Assembly (NCBI RefSeq): GCF_037971845.1
Contig: NZ_CP150227.1
Coordinates: 2,728,001-2,792,000 of the forward strand
DNA: 64,000 nucleotides
Direction: 5' to 3'
From: Paenibacillus sp. FSL R5-0766
GTDB lineage: Bacteria; Bacillota; Bacilli; Paenibacillales; Paenibacillaceae
In this document: positions 53,580 through 61,792 of the stretch, piece after piece
Position numbering within the stretch: the stretch's first letter is position 1
Layout: every line of letters begins with the position of its first letter
Position numbers and translations under genes: made by a program
Notes under the pieces: generated by a model
What the model saw: only the letters and a program-made list of their open reading frames with translations
The model's database searches: none
Told to the model about the DNA's origin: nothing

Positions 53580-54296
53580 TTAACTTTTGCTTTGTTGTGA
53601 AGTTCCCCATGCATGGAATCGGGCGTATAGGGTTACGCCGCCAATAATCAGGACAGGAATCCAGACTGCAATCATGGGCACACGGTGGAATAACAATGCG
53701 GCTGCAATGACGCCGATCAAATAGATGACAACAGCACCTGCACGAAGGTAGGCGTCTGTGGACAAGGCTTTGGTTAACGATCGAACATTGGCATGTCGCA
53801 GCTTTTTGAGGATGCTTACGGTATCCTCAACCACAGCGGCCAAATTATTGGTGAGCACGGTTGTTGAGATGCCAGCAATGCCAATGCGGCGTGCCGCAGT
53901 TGTTTGCATCCCCATTGCAACGGCTAGGATGACAATTAACAGATAAGACAGTTGTTCTGAAAATGGACTAATCATGGCGATGGCAAACAGCAGCAGCAAT
54001 ATGCTTTCAACAGTGAACACGGCTGTGACCCTGGAAGACCAGCCATTTTTGGTCTGCACAGGTCCAACCATATGTGCTGCAATGGCATTGCCGGCAATAA
54101 AACCAATGAGAGCAAGCAATGACCGCAGCACGACAAATTCCTGAGCACGGGCGATGGCAATACCCAACAAAACAATATTTCCCGTCATATTGGCTGTGAG
54201 CACATGCCCCAGTCCCAGATATCCGATCAGGTCCACCATTCCGGCAGACATACAGAGAAGCAACATGGCGTATTTTTGGAGGGTGCTTTGATTCAT
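53580..54296 (-). CDS. YoaK/DUF1275 family membrane protein
   Basis: A 238-residue protein with six to seven membrane helices. The family signatures AGMVDLIGYLGLGHVLTANM and TGNIVLLG, and TTAARRIGIAGISTTVLTNN are present. Function is unknown. AAAGGACGG precedes ATG 54296; I use it in place of an upstream in-frame start. Confidence 0.85.
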   Translation of the reverse strand: MNQSTLQKYAMLLLCMSAGMVDLIGYLGLGHVLTANMTGNIVLLGIAIARAQEFVVLRSLLALIGFIAGNAIAAHMVGPVQTKNGWSSRVTAVFTVESILLLLFAIAMISPFSEQLSYLLIVILAVAMGMQTTAARRIGIAGISTTVLTNNLAAVVEDTVSILKKLRHANVRSLTKALSTDAYLRAGAVVIYLIGVIAAALLFHRVPMIAVWIPVLIIGGVTLYARFHAWGTSQQSKS

Positions 54297-54382
54297 CCTA
54301 TCCGTCCTTTCAAAAAAACGTAGCCCCTCCAGTATACAGCCATAACCCATGCATCTTCAAAATGAAATTCATCGCGCAAGAC

Positions 54383-55261
54383 TTAAGGTGCAGCGAGCCA
54401 ATCAAACATATTGTTAACCGCTGACTCATGTATTTTCTCGTGAAAATGATGATCCTGCCCGCCATAAGCATGAAATGTGACATCCGCACCTCGGCGCTTA
54501 AGCCAGTGATACATTCGGGTTCCGTGACTATAATTCACCTGTGTATCTGATGTACCATGCATGATTAGCACGGGACAAGATAGTTTGTTCGCTTTCGACA
54601 AGGGAGAACGGGCGAGATAAGCTTCTGGAACCGTGCGTGGGGAACCACCTAGCACCCGTTTCAATGTGCGCCTCAGGTCGGTTCGCTCATGGTAAGTGCG
54701 TTCCACATCGGCGACACCGCTCCAAAGAACTAACTTATGTACTTTGTCCGGTCCCTCATTATAGGCAGTTGCGGTATGTACAGCATTAATGGCTCCACGG
54801 GAGAACCCCAATAAAGAAATGCGAGTCGGGTCAACAAAGGGTAAACGCTGTATCAACCGGTAAGCGGCATGCACATCTTCGGCATCTTTCCCGCCATACT
54901 CGTCACGACCTTCACCGCCTTCGTTGCCACGATAGGATGGGGCGAACACGATATAACCTTTATGTACAAATTGCTCAAGCCAAACGGTATTTACCCCGCC
55001 ATAGCTGCCAAGTCCGCCGCGACAATAGATCAGCACAGGCCATTGTTCCTGTGTGTGTGCGATATCATGCATTCTGGCAGAAGGGTAGTGGCTGGCGAGT
55101 GGTTGCAGATGTAGAGATGTATGTATGGAAGCGAATTCCGGAAAGGCAGAGGAGACAGAGCCGGCATGAGAAGTTTCAAATGTCGTGATATCAGGTAATG
55201 AGCAACCTTGTGGCAGGTATAAATAAGCTTTAACCCGAAGTGTATCGGATGAATACGTCAC
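54383..55261 (-). CDS. Alpha/beta hydrolase, prolyl oligopeptidase (S9)-like
   Basis: C-terminal catalytic fold typical of S9/dienelactone-hydrolase-like enzymes: VLIYCRGGLGSYGGV, nucleophile LLGFSRGAINAVH, VLIMHGTSDTQVNYSHGTRM (Asp) and GQDHHFHEK (His). Residues 1-90 replace the usual propeller with a short lid. The start is unclear: GTG 55261 lies 18 bases after the AAGAGGTGG site, whereas a CTG at 55276 would have better spacing and restores the usual VTYxSDxLxVKxYL strand. Cytoplasmic, substrate unknown. Confidence 0.8.
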   Translation of the reverse strand: MTYSSDTLRVKAYLYLPQGCSLPDITTFETSHAGSVSSAFPEFASIHTSLHLQPLASHYPSARMHDIAHTQEQWPVLIYCRGGLGSYGGVNTVWLEQFVHKGYIVFAPSYRGNEGGEGRDEYGGKDAEDVHAAYRLIQRLPFVDPTRISLLGFSRGAINAVHTATAYNEGPDKVHKLVLWSGVADVERTYHERTDLRRTLKRVLGGSPRTVPEAYLARSPLSKANKLSCPVLIMHGTSDTQVNYSHGTRMYHWLKRRGADVTFHAYGGQDHHFHEKIHESAVNNMFDWLAAP

Positions 55262-55502
55262 TTGATAGAGCAGGAAAATCCACCTCTTTTATAATAATTG
55301 CGGGCCAAATGACAGGGATATTTCTATAGGATGTACGTAAAATAAGTTCCCATACCTTCCAGGCTGAATCGCCAGCCCAAATGTGAGAAATTCGTTTATT
55401 GGCTCCATATGATTTATAATGGGTCATGAGACATGTGGATTGACCGCTTGTTCTCATATTCATAAAACTAATTTTAGTGTGCAGAAAGAAAGGGAGAAAG
55501 CC

Positions 55503-56249
55503 ATGATGAACGCTCCACATCCAATCGATCAATTCAAGAAATTCAAATATGAAATTACCAGATTTATGATGATCTATAAATTTGCTCTGGATCAAATGGA
55601 GACCAAGATTGAAGTCCTGAAGGAAGAATTCCAGTCTTTGCATGATTACAGTCCAATTGAGCATACAAAGTCCAGACTGAAATCACCTGAGAGCATTATG
55701 AACAAGATGTTCCGCAAAAATCATGAGTTAACGTTTGAGAGCATCAAGCAAAATATCAAGGATATCGCCGGGGTACGGATTACATGTTCCTTTATCTCGG
55801 ATATCTATCGCATTAAAGATATGCTGTGCAACCAGAGTGATCTGCGTGTACTGGAGGTCAAAGACTACATCGAGAATCCAAAGCCAAATGGTTACCAAAG
55901 CCTTCACCTTCTGGTGGAAGTGCCTGTGTACATGTCCAATGGTGAGGAACGAGCATGTGTGGAGATTCAGATCCGTACAATCGCGATGGATTTCTGGGCG
56001 AGTCTGGAGCATAAGATTTTTTATAAATACAATAAGGATGTTCCCGAGCATTTGACAAGAGAGTTAAAGAGTGCGGCAGATTCCGCAAATGCGCTGGATC
56101 AACAGATGGAGCGACTTCACCGGGAAATTCAGGAGATCAAGGACGCGGATAACGAGCGGGATGAAGAAGAATTACGCCGTATTATTATTAACAATCAACA
56201 GTTCACACTGCCGTCCAATCTGCTCAAGCTGCTGGGTAGCGGGGAGTAG
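55503..56249 (+). CDS. relP: Small alarmone synthetase (RelP/YwaC type)
   Basis: A 248-residue single-domain (p)ppGpp synthetase matching B. subtilis YwaC (SasA/RelP) closely: MIYKFALDQMETKI, NPIEHT-like SPIEHTKSRLKSPESIMNKM, DIAGVRITCSFISDIY, PKPNGYQSLHL and EIQIRTIAMDFWASLEHKI. No hydrolase or TGS/ACT domain. Such enzymes are usually induced by cell-wall stress. A C-terminal extension of about 35 residues is charged and helical. Start at ATG 55503 or 55506 after AAGGGAGAAAG. The efflux gene follows after 6 bases. Confidence 0.93.
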   Translation: MMNAPHPIDQFKKFKYEITRFMMIYKFALDQMETKIEVLKEEFQSLHDYSPIEHTKSRLKSPESIMNKMFRKNHELTFESIKQNIKDIAGVRITCSFISDIYRIKDMLCNQSDLRVLEVKDYIENPKPNGYQSLHLLVEVPVYMSNGEERACVEIQIRTIAMDFWASLEHKIFYKYNKDVPEHLTRELKSAADSANALDQQMERLHREIQEIKDADNERDEEELRRIIINNQQFTLPSNLLKLLGSGE

Positions 56250-56255
56250 TATTTG

Positions 56256-57491
56256 ATGAAAAGTACAACAGCTTCATTGAACACAAACTCCACATCTCGT
56301 GTACGGATGGCTTTAATTCTGGGGACACTGTCGGCCTTTGGGCCGTTGTCCCTGGATATGTATTTACCCGCATTGCCCACGCTGGCTGATGAGTTTGGTT
56401 CATCTACTTCGTATGCTCAACTCAGTCTGACGGCGTGTATGATTGGACTTGCGGTTGGACAGTTGCTTGCCGGACCTCTAAGTGATGTGCGTGGTCGGCG
56501 AACACCGCTCATTGCAGGGCTTGTGCTCTACACGATCGCCTCCATACTTTGCCTGGTCAGCCCTACGATGGGCTCTTTTGTTGTGCTGCGGTTCATTCAG
56601 GGTGTAGCTGGAGCGGCAGGGATTGTCATCTCGCGCGCAATCGTCAGAGACGTATATTCGGGCCCTGAACTGACACGGTTCTTCTCCCTGTTAATGCTGA
56701 TTAACGGCGTAGCCCCGATTGCTGCACCAATCATTGGTGGACAATTGTTGACGTATACATCGTGGCGCGGCGTATTTATTTTGCTCAGCCTTATCGGAAT
56801 AATGACGCTGTTGTCTGTCATTTTCGGTCTCGGGGAGACATTACCTTCCAATCGCAGATCAAGTGGTGGATTGAAACAGACATTACTTACGTTTCGCCAA
56901 ATCGCAGGGGATCGTCAGTTTATGGGTTATGCGTTAACCCAAGGGTTTGTAGCTGCTGGCATGTTTGCGTACATATCAGGTTCACCGTTTGTGCTTCAGA
57001 AAATATACGGGGTATCCCCGCAAATGTTCAGTGTTTGCTTCGCCATTAACGGGTTAGGCATTATTCTGGCCAGTCAGATTGCCGGCAAACTTGCAGGAAA
57101 GGTATCAGAGACTCGCCTGTTAATCGCGGGGCTGCTAACCGCGGCGCTCGGAGGAACATCTCTGCTCATCGCCATTCTGGCCGGAGGTAATCTAATCTCT
57201 GTACTGATTCCGTTATTTCTGGTGGTATCCAGTGTTGGGTTGGTCAATACCGCGTCCTTTGCCTTGGCGATGGCCAATCAGGAGAAATCGGCAGGCAGTG
57301 CGTCTGCGCTTATTGGTGTGATGACGTTCCTGTTCGGTGGTATTGTCGCTCCCCTCGTAGGTCTCGGGGGAGAAGGAACAGCTGTGCCAATGGGGATCGT
57401 TATTGCATGTGCTGATCTCGGTGCCTTGGTGATTTATTTCCTAATGGTCAGTAGAGGCAGGAAGCGCCAGAACGATCAAGTGTTGAGTTAA
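56256..57491 (+). CDS. Bcr/CflA family multidrug efflux MFS transporter
   Basis: Twelve-helix MFS exporter of 411 residues with Bcr/CflA signatures: LSLDMYLPALPTLADEFGSS near the N-terminus, LLAGPLSDVRGRRTPLIAGL (motif A) and FIQGVAGAAGIVISRAIVRD. Likely exports drugs or small metabolites. Its start is 6 bases after the relP stop, so it is in the same operon. Confidence 0.9.
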   Translation: MKSTTASLNTNSTSRVRMALILGTLSAFGPLSLDMYLPALPTLADEFGSSTSYAQLSLTACMIGLAVGQLLAGPLSDVRGRRTPLIAGLVLYTIASILCLVSPTMGSFVVLRFIQGVAGAAGIVISRAIVRDVYSGPELTRFFSLLMLINGVAPIAAPIIGGQLLTYTSWRGVFILLSLIGIMTLLSVIFGLGETLPSNRRSSGGLKQTLLTFRQIAGDRQFMGYALTQGFVAAGMFAYISGSPFVLQKIYGVSPQMFSVCFAINGLGIILASQIAGKLAGKVSETRLLIAGLLTAALGGTSLLIAILAGGNLISVLIPLFLVVSSVGLVNTASFALAMANQEKSAGSASALIGVMTFLFGGIVAPLVGLGGEGTAVPMGIVIACADLGALVIYFLMVSRGRKRQNDQVLS

Positions 57492-57564
57492 ATGTACTGA
57501 ATCTGTACACCTTGCGTTTATGGAGTCTTAGTAATGTAATGGTACATCTGGATAAAAGAACGAA

Positions 57565-57610
57565 CAAGAGCCTCACTTGGAAGGAATTATGCTTCCAAGT
57601 GAGGCTCTTG
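57565..57610. terminator. Bidirectional hairpin terminator
   Basis: CAAGAGCCTCACTTGGAAG and its exact complement CTTCCAAGTGAGGCTCTTG around GAATTATG, between two convergent genes. Confidence 0.85.
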
Positions 57611-57628
57611 CTGTAGGTAAGGACAGGT

Positions 57629-58237
57629 TTAGCAAAGCGCAAACAAAATCTGTGTATTGGACAGTATACCTGGCGTGAGGAATGGATAGAAATACCCCAC
57701 CACAAAACCAAACAGATTAATCGCAGGCCACATCAGGTAGACATCATTGTATGTGAATACAAGGGACCACCGGTTATAACAAAAGTTGGGCAGCGCACGT
57801 TCTTCGTTATCTCGTGGTGCTGCTGCACCAGTCTGTGCAAATTGCACAGCTTGAGTGAGATTTTGCGGCTGTTGCTGGAGGAAGAGCGGAAGCAGACCCG
57901 GGCTGCTTTTGATCAGGTTATACAGAAAAAGCATCTCTGCCGGAGGCTGACCTACCGGACGAGGATAGGCACTAAGCAGGGTGGGCAGGTTGCCTTGAGT
58001 CAGTTGCGCAGGTACACCCGGTGCTGTACCCGGGATTGTACCTGGAATGCCTCCGGGGATATATGGACCGGGTCCTCCGCCTGGAATGTATGGAGGATAG
58101 GAGCCTTGACCGCCAGGTATACCCGGAAACGTCGGACCACCCGGGGTGCCGCCACCGCCACCTCCTGGGAATAGGGGAGGCAATTGAAAGGAACGGTCTT
58201 CTCCATAACTTAGATAAGGGTTATATTCGTAATACAT
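57629..58237 (-). CDS. Gly/Pro-rich protein, possible spore-surface component
   Basis: A 202-residue protein. N-terminus MYYEYNPYLSYGEDRSF, then a low-complexity Gly/Pro segment (about residues 22-78) with PGG and IPGG repeats, then a globular C-terminal part with FCYNRWSLVFTYNDVYLMWP and hydrophobic stretches near the end. GGAAGGA precedes ATG 58237. The composition recalls coat or exosporium proteins, but no named family is recognised and the idea is inference. Confidence 0.6.
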   Translation of the reverse strand: MYYEYNPYLSYGEDRSFQLPPLFPGGGGGGTPGGPTFPGIPGGQGSYPPYIPGGGPGPYIPGGIPGTIPGTAPGVPAQLTQGNLPTLLSAYPRPVGQPPAEMLFLYNLIKSSPGLLPLFLQQQPQNLTQAVQFAQTGAAAPRDNEERALPNFCYNRWSLVFTYNDVYLMWPAINLFGFVVGYFYPFLTPGILSNTQILFALC

Positions 58238-58362
58238 GTACAGAACATCCTTCCTGTCGTCGTATTCTGCACTCAGCATATGGCGGCATCCGCCTATATG
58301 TGAGTGCCGCCAAGAAGATTTTATATGATCGCCTCGCCACATAATCGGATTGACAACTGAAC

Positions 58363-58377
58363 TGATAACAATTATCA
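58363..58377 (+). promoter_or_regulatory. Fur box upstream of second binding protein
   Basis: TGATAACAATTATCA is a 7-1-7 Fur motif (TGATAATNATTATCA), differing at one position. It is 136 bases before the GTG start and within a run of AT-rich dyads (ATTATCATTGTCAAT overlaps). Confidence 0.8.
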
Positions 58378-58512
58378 TTGTCAATGGAATCGGACAAATG
58401 TACATACGGATATTATATGTATCAATAATAGTGTCAATATTTTTGAACGTTGATATCTGTCACAATAACGCCGAATAAGGTTTTCATAATGAATTGAAAG
58501 GGGATATATCAA

Positions 58513-59505
58513 GTGTTTAAGAGAAATAAAAAGATGATCATGATTCTAATTACGGTGATGGTTATGTCCATCTGGTTGGCCGCGTGTGGAGCGAAGCCTG
58601 CAGAGAACGGAGCAGCAGGAGAGAACGATACAACAACGGAGACAGAGACACAAACAGAAGCCCCGACAGAGCGCACATTAACAGATGCAATGGGACACGA
58701 AGTAACAATTCCCGCAAATCCGGAGCGCATTATCGCTTCTTATCTGGAAGACAATCTGGTAACACTAGGTGTTAAGCCAGTTGCCCAATGGTCTGTAGCC
58801 AACGGAATTCAGGAATATCTACAAAAAGATCTGAATGGTATTCCAACGATTGCCTTCGATCTGCCTTTCGAAGGGGTAACGAGTTTTAACCCGGATCTGA
58901 TTATTATCGGTTCCGAAAGTGTGGTTGAAGGTGAGAAATACGAACAATACAGTAAGATTGCACCGACTTTCGTACTCGGCGATGAGATTAATAGCGACTG
59001 GCGCAAAACGTTGCTGAAAATCGGTGAGATTTTGAATAAGAGTGATGAAGCGCAAAAAGCGCTGGATGATTACGAAGTTAAAGCTACAGAAATCAAGGAA
59101 AAGATCAACAACGTTACAGGTGGAACAAAATCAGCAGCGGCCATTTGGTTGGTTAGCGGCAAGTTCTTTATTGTAAGTGATAACGTATCAAGTGGAGAAG
59201 TAATGTACAAAGAGCTTGGACTTCTAGAGCCTGAAGTTGTAAAAGAAATCTCTGCCAATGCAACAGGTAACTGGTCTTCGATCTCTATGGAGAAATTGGC
59301 GGAAATGGATGTAGACTACTTGTTCTTTGTGAATAGTGATGAAGGTACAGGGTCAGAAGCACTGAAAGATCCGGTATGGCAAAGCATCCCGGCTGTGAAA
59401 AATGGTAATTTGTTCGAATTTACCCGTTCTAGTAGCTGGCTGTATAGTGGAGTTCAAGCTAACCTTCAAATTATGGAAGACATTCAGAACAGCATCGTTA
59501 AATAA
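58513..59505 (+). CDS. Iron-siderophore substrate-binding lipoprotein (FecB type), second
   Basis: Lipoprotein with signal peptide and lipobox (SIWLAACG), a Thr/Glu linker, then the class III binding fold (LTDAMGHEVTIPANPERIIA, SYLEDNLVTLGVKPVAQWSV, FNPDLIIIGSE, WSSISMEKLAEMDVDYLFFV). Related to the lipoprotein at 2572 and to the binding domain of the AraC regulator. No permease or ATPase adjacent. GTG start after GAAAGGGG. Preceded by a Fur box, so iron-repressed. Confidence 0.92.
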   Translation: MFKRNKKMIMILITVMVMSIWLAACGAKPAENGAAGENDTTTETETQTEAPTERTLTDAMGHEVTIPANPERIIASYLEDNLVTLGVKPVAQWSVANGIQEYLQKDLNGIPTIAFDLPFEGVTSFNPDLIIIGSESVVEGEKYEQYSKIAPTFVLGDEINSDWRKTLLKIGEILNKSDEAQKALDDYEVKATEIKEKINNVTGGTKSAAAIWLVSGKFFIVSDNVSSGEVMYKELGLLEPEVVKEISANATGNWSSISMEKLAEMDVDYLFFVNSDEGTGSEALKDPVWQSIPAVKNGNLFEFTRSSSWLYSGVQANLQIMEDIQNSIVK

Positions 59506-59533
59506 GAAATAGCCAATACGAAATGGCATGTTC

Positions 59534-59570
59534 AAACTCCTTGGTGCAGTGGGCACCAGGGAGTTTTTTT
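59534..59570 (+). terminator. Rho-independent terminator
   Basis: AACTCCTTGGTGC pairs with GCACCAGGGAGTT around AGTGG, followed by seven T's. Confidence 0.93.
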
Positions 59571-59674
59571 GTTAATTCAGCATTTTACGATATATAATAA
59601 AGAAGTAGAAACATTGTCGTATCATGAAGTAGAGTTGTCATTTGCTTCACGAGCAAGGAAGGGGATATTTACAT

Positions 59675-60295
59675 ATGTATACATTGGATCCACGTGAAAT
59701 AACGGGAAGAGACAACTATAAACTGATGAGTGGTTCGGTGGTGCCACGTCCAATTGCTTTTGTGACGACACTTTCAGATGAAAATGGTGTAATTAATGCA
59801 GCGCCTTTTAGTTTCTTTAATGTGGTTAGTTCGGACCCACCGCTGTTATCCATATCCATTGCACGTAAAGACGGCATTATGAAAGATACTGCACGTAATG
59901 TGCTTGCTCATCAAGAACTGGTTGTGCATATCTGTGATGAAGCAATCATAACAGAAGTCAATGAGACAGCAGCCATACTGGAACCCCACGAAAGTGAGCT
60001 TGAGCGGACAAAACTGACTACAGTGCCAAGTACCAAGGTTGCTGTGCCAGGAATTCAGGAAGCACTCATTCGGATGGAGTGTGAGCTGTATCAGCACATT
60101 CCCATCACGAATGATGAGGGCAAACCGGTGAGTGACCTGCTGCTGGTACGCATTGTACAGTATCATTTCAGCGAACAAGTCTACAATCCGGACAAGGGCT
60201 ATATCCTGATGGATCATTTGAAACCAGTCAGTCGACTGGCGGGTAATGATTATGCCAAACTTGGAGAGAGATTCACAGTGATTCGACCTGAATAG
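59675..60295 (+). CDS. Flavin reductase family protein (FMN-binding split barrel)
   Basis: A 206-residue protein with SGSVVPRPIAFVTTLSDENG, INAAPFSFFNVVSSDPPLLS and ARNVLAHQELVVHI, the signature of the flavin reductase-like/DIM6-NTAB family. It should bind FMN and use NAD(P)H or act as a carrier; substrate unknown. Start ATG 59675 after GAAGGGGA. Confidence 0.88.
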   Translation: MYTLDPREITGRDNYKLMSGSVVPRPIAFVTTLSDENGVINAAPFSFFNVVSSDPPLLSISIARKDGIMKDTARNVLAHQELVVHICDEAIITEVNETAAILEPHESELERTKLTTVPSTKVAVPGIQEALIRMECELYQHIPITNDEGKPVSDLLLVRIVQYHFSEQVYNPDKGYILMDHLKPVSRLAGNDYAKLGERFTVIRPE

Positions 60296-60341
60296 TTCTG
60301 ACTGATCGAATATGTAATATAGGAACGGGTTTAATCCGGTA

Positions 60342-60390
60342 GCAAAGGCGGACAGCACGTGCGAAAATCGCATATGTTGTCCGCCTTTGC
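60342..60390. terminator. Terminator
   Basis: GCAAAGGCGGACA pairs with TGTCCGCCTTTGC around a 23-base loop with inner GTGCGA...TCGCAT pairing. Symmetric; the T-tract is short. Confidence 0.75.
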
Positions 60391-60529
60391 TTGTTAATAT
60401 GAACATAAACAGGACAGGTAGTGAATAGACTTGTACTATATCTTGCACACATGTCATATGAACCTATTTTATATATAGGTTGTTTAAAAAGCCAACTTTT
60501 GAACACGTACGATATAGGAGGTTAAGCCG

Positions 60530-61684
60530 ATGAACCAGCTTGAGGCAACTACTGGGGCAAGTATTATGGGAATAGGAACGGCCTGCCCTGCCCACCGTAT
60601 TGAGCAAAAGGATGTATCTGCCCGTCTCGCGCAAGCGCTGGAACATGAGCCGGATGCGAGAAGGTGGGCCAAACGGATCTTTAATCAGTGCGGTGTGGAG
60701 ACCCGGTATACGTGTGAACCGAATCTGCTTGAGCCTGTTGATTCTTGTCGATATTTACCCTTTACCAATGCGGAGGAGGTTCCGACTACATCCGAGCGTA
60801 TGGGCAAATACAAAGCTGCTGCTGTTCCACTTGGTCTGGAAGCGGCCGGACAGGCCCTTCAGGATGCAGACGTAACCTCCTCGGAAATTACACATCTCAT
60901 TACGGTAAGTTGCACAGGACAATTCCTGCCCGGACTTGATGTTCGGCTGATCCAACAGCTTGAACTGTCACCGCAGATCAACCGGATTCCACTGGTGTTT
61001 CAAGGATGTGCAGCCGGTCTGAAGGCGATCCAACTGGCGAATTCCATTGTAACGACAGATCAGAAGGCTACGGTTCTCATCGTGTGTGTGGAACTATGCA
61101 CACTTCACTTCCAACCATCTTCCAAATGGGACGACCTGTATGCCGCATCGTTCTTCGGAGACGGTGCCTCTGCCTGTATTATTGGTGCGTCTGGAACAGG
61201 CCGCAATGAATATTTTCGATTAGGTCGCGGGCACTCAACGCTGCTCCCGGATTGTGCAGAAGAAATGATCTGGGAAGTGGGCAATACAGGCTTTGATCTC
61301 TACCTGTCACCACAGATCCCGAAGCTGCTTGGTTTACATCTTGGTCCAGAGGTAGAGCGGTTGCTGGAGGGGAGCAGTTTACCGGACATATGGGCAATCC
61401 ATCCGGGAGGCAGAGGTATCGTGGATGCGGTTCAGAAGTTGTATCAGTTGACAGATGAGCAGGTCTCCTACAGCCGAAACATCCTGCGGGATTATGGCAA
61501 CCTGTCTTCCGTGACGATTCTTTTTGTTCTTCAAGGCATCCGCGAGGATTACAGACAGAAGGAAGAGCATACCAGTGGGATAGCGCTGGCCTTTGGCCCG
61601 GGACTGACAGCAGAGTTACTTCCTTTTACATACATCCCTGCGCCCATAGCGAACAGAACACCTGTGAATCATGGCATCCAATAG
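60530..61684 (+). CDS. Type III polyketide synthase
   Basis: A 384-residue chalcone-synthase-fold enzyme. The catalytic triad is intact: Cys160 in LVFQGCAAGLKA, His291 in WAIHPGGRGIV, Asn324 in DYGNLSSVT. It condenses malonyl-CoA with an acyl-CoA starter to give pyrones or resorcinols, as in B. subtilis BpsA. TAGGAGG precedes ATG. It is followed by an MMPL exporter after 108 bases, which suggests that a lipidic polyketide is exported or inserted in the envelope (inference). A methyltransferase partner, as in bpsAB, is not within the window. Confidence 0.92.
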   Translation: MNQLEATTGASIMGIGTACPAHRIEQKDVSARLAQALEHEPDARRWAKRIFNQCGVETRYTCEPNLLEPVDSCRYLPFTNAEEVPTTSERMGKYKAAAVPLGLEAAGQALQDADVTSSEITHLITVSCTGQFLPGLDVRLIQQLELSPQINRIPLVFQGCAAGLKAIQLANSIVTTDQKATVLIVCVELCTLHFQPSSKWDDLYAASFFGDGASACIIGASGTGRNEYFRLGRGHSTLLPDCAEEMIWEVGNTGFDLYLSPQIPKLLGLHLGPEVERLLEGSSLPDIWAIHPGGRGIVDAVQKLYQLTDEQVSYSRNILRDYGNLSSVTILFVLQGIREDYRQKEEHTSGIALAFGPGLTAELLPFTYIPAPIANRTPVNHGIQ

Positions 61685-61792
61685 TTCGCGAACCCGAGTG
61701 AAGGAGACATACACCGCAAGTGTATGAATGTGCTTATGATCTTACCGATGAACATAATCGAATGATTAATCTGATCGCAGAGGAGCTTAGGT

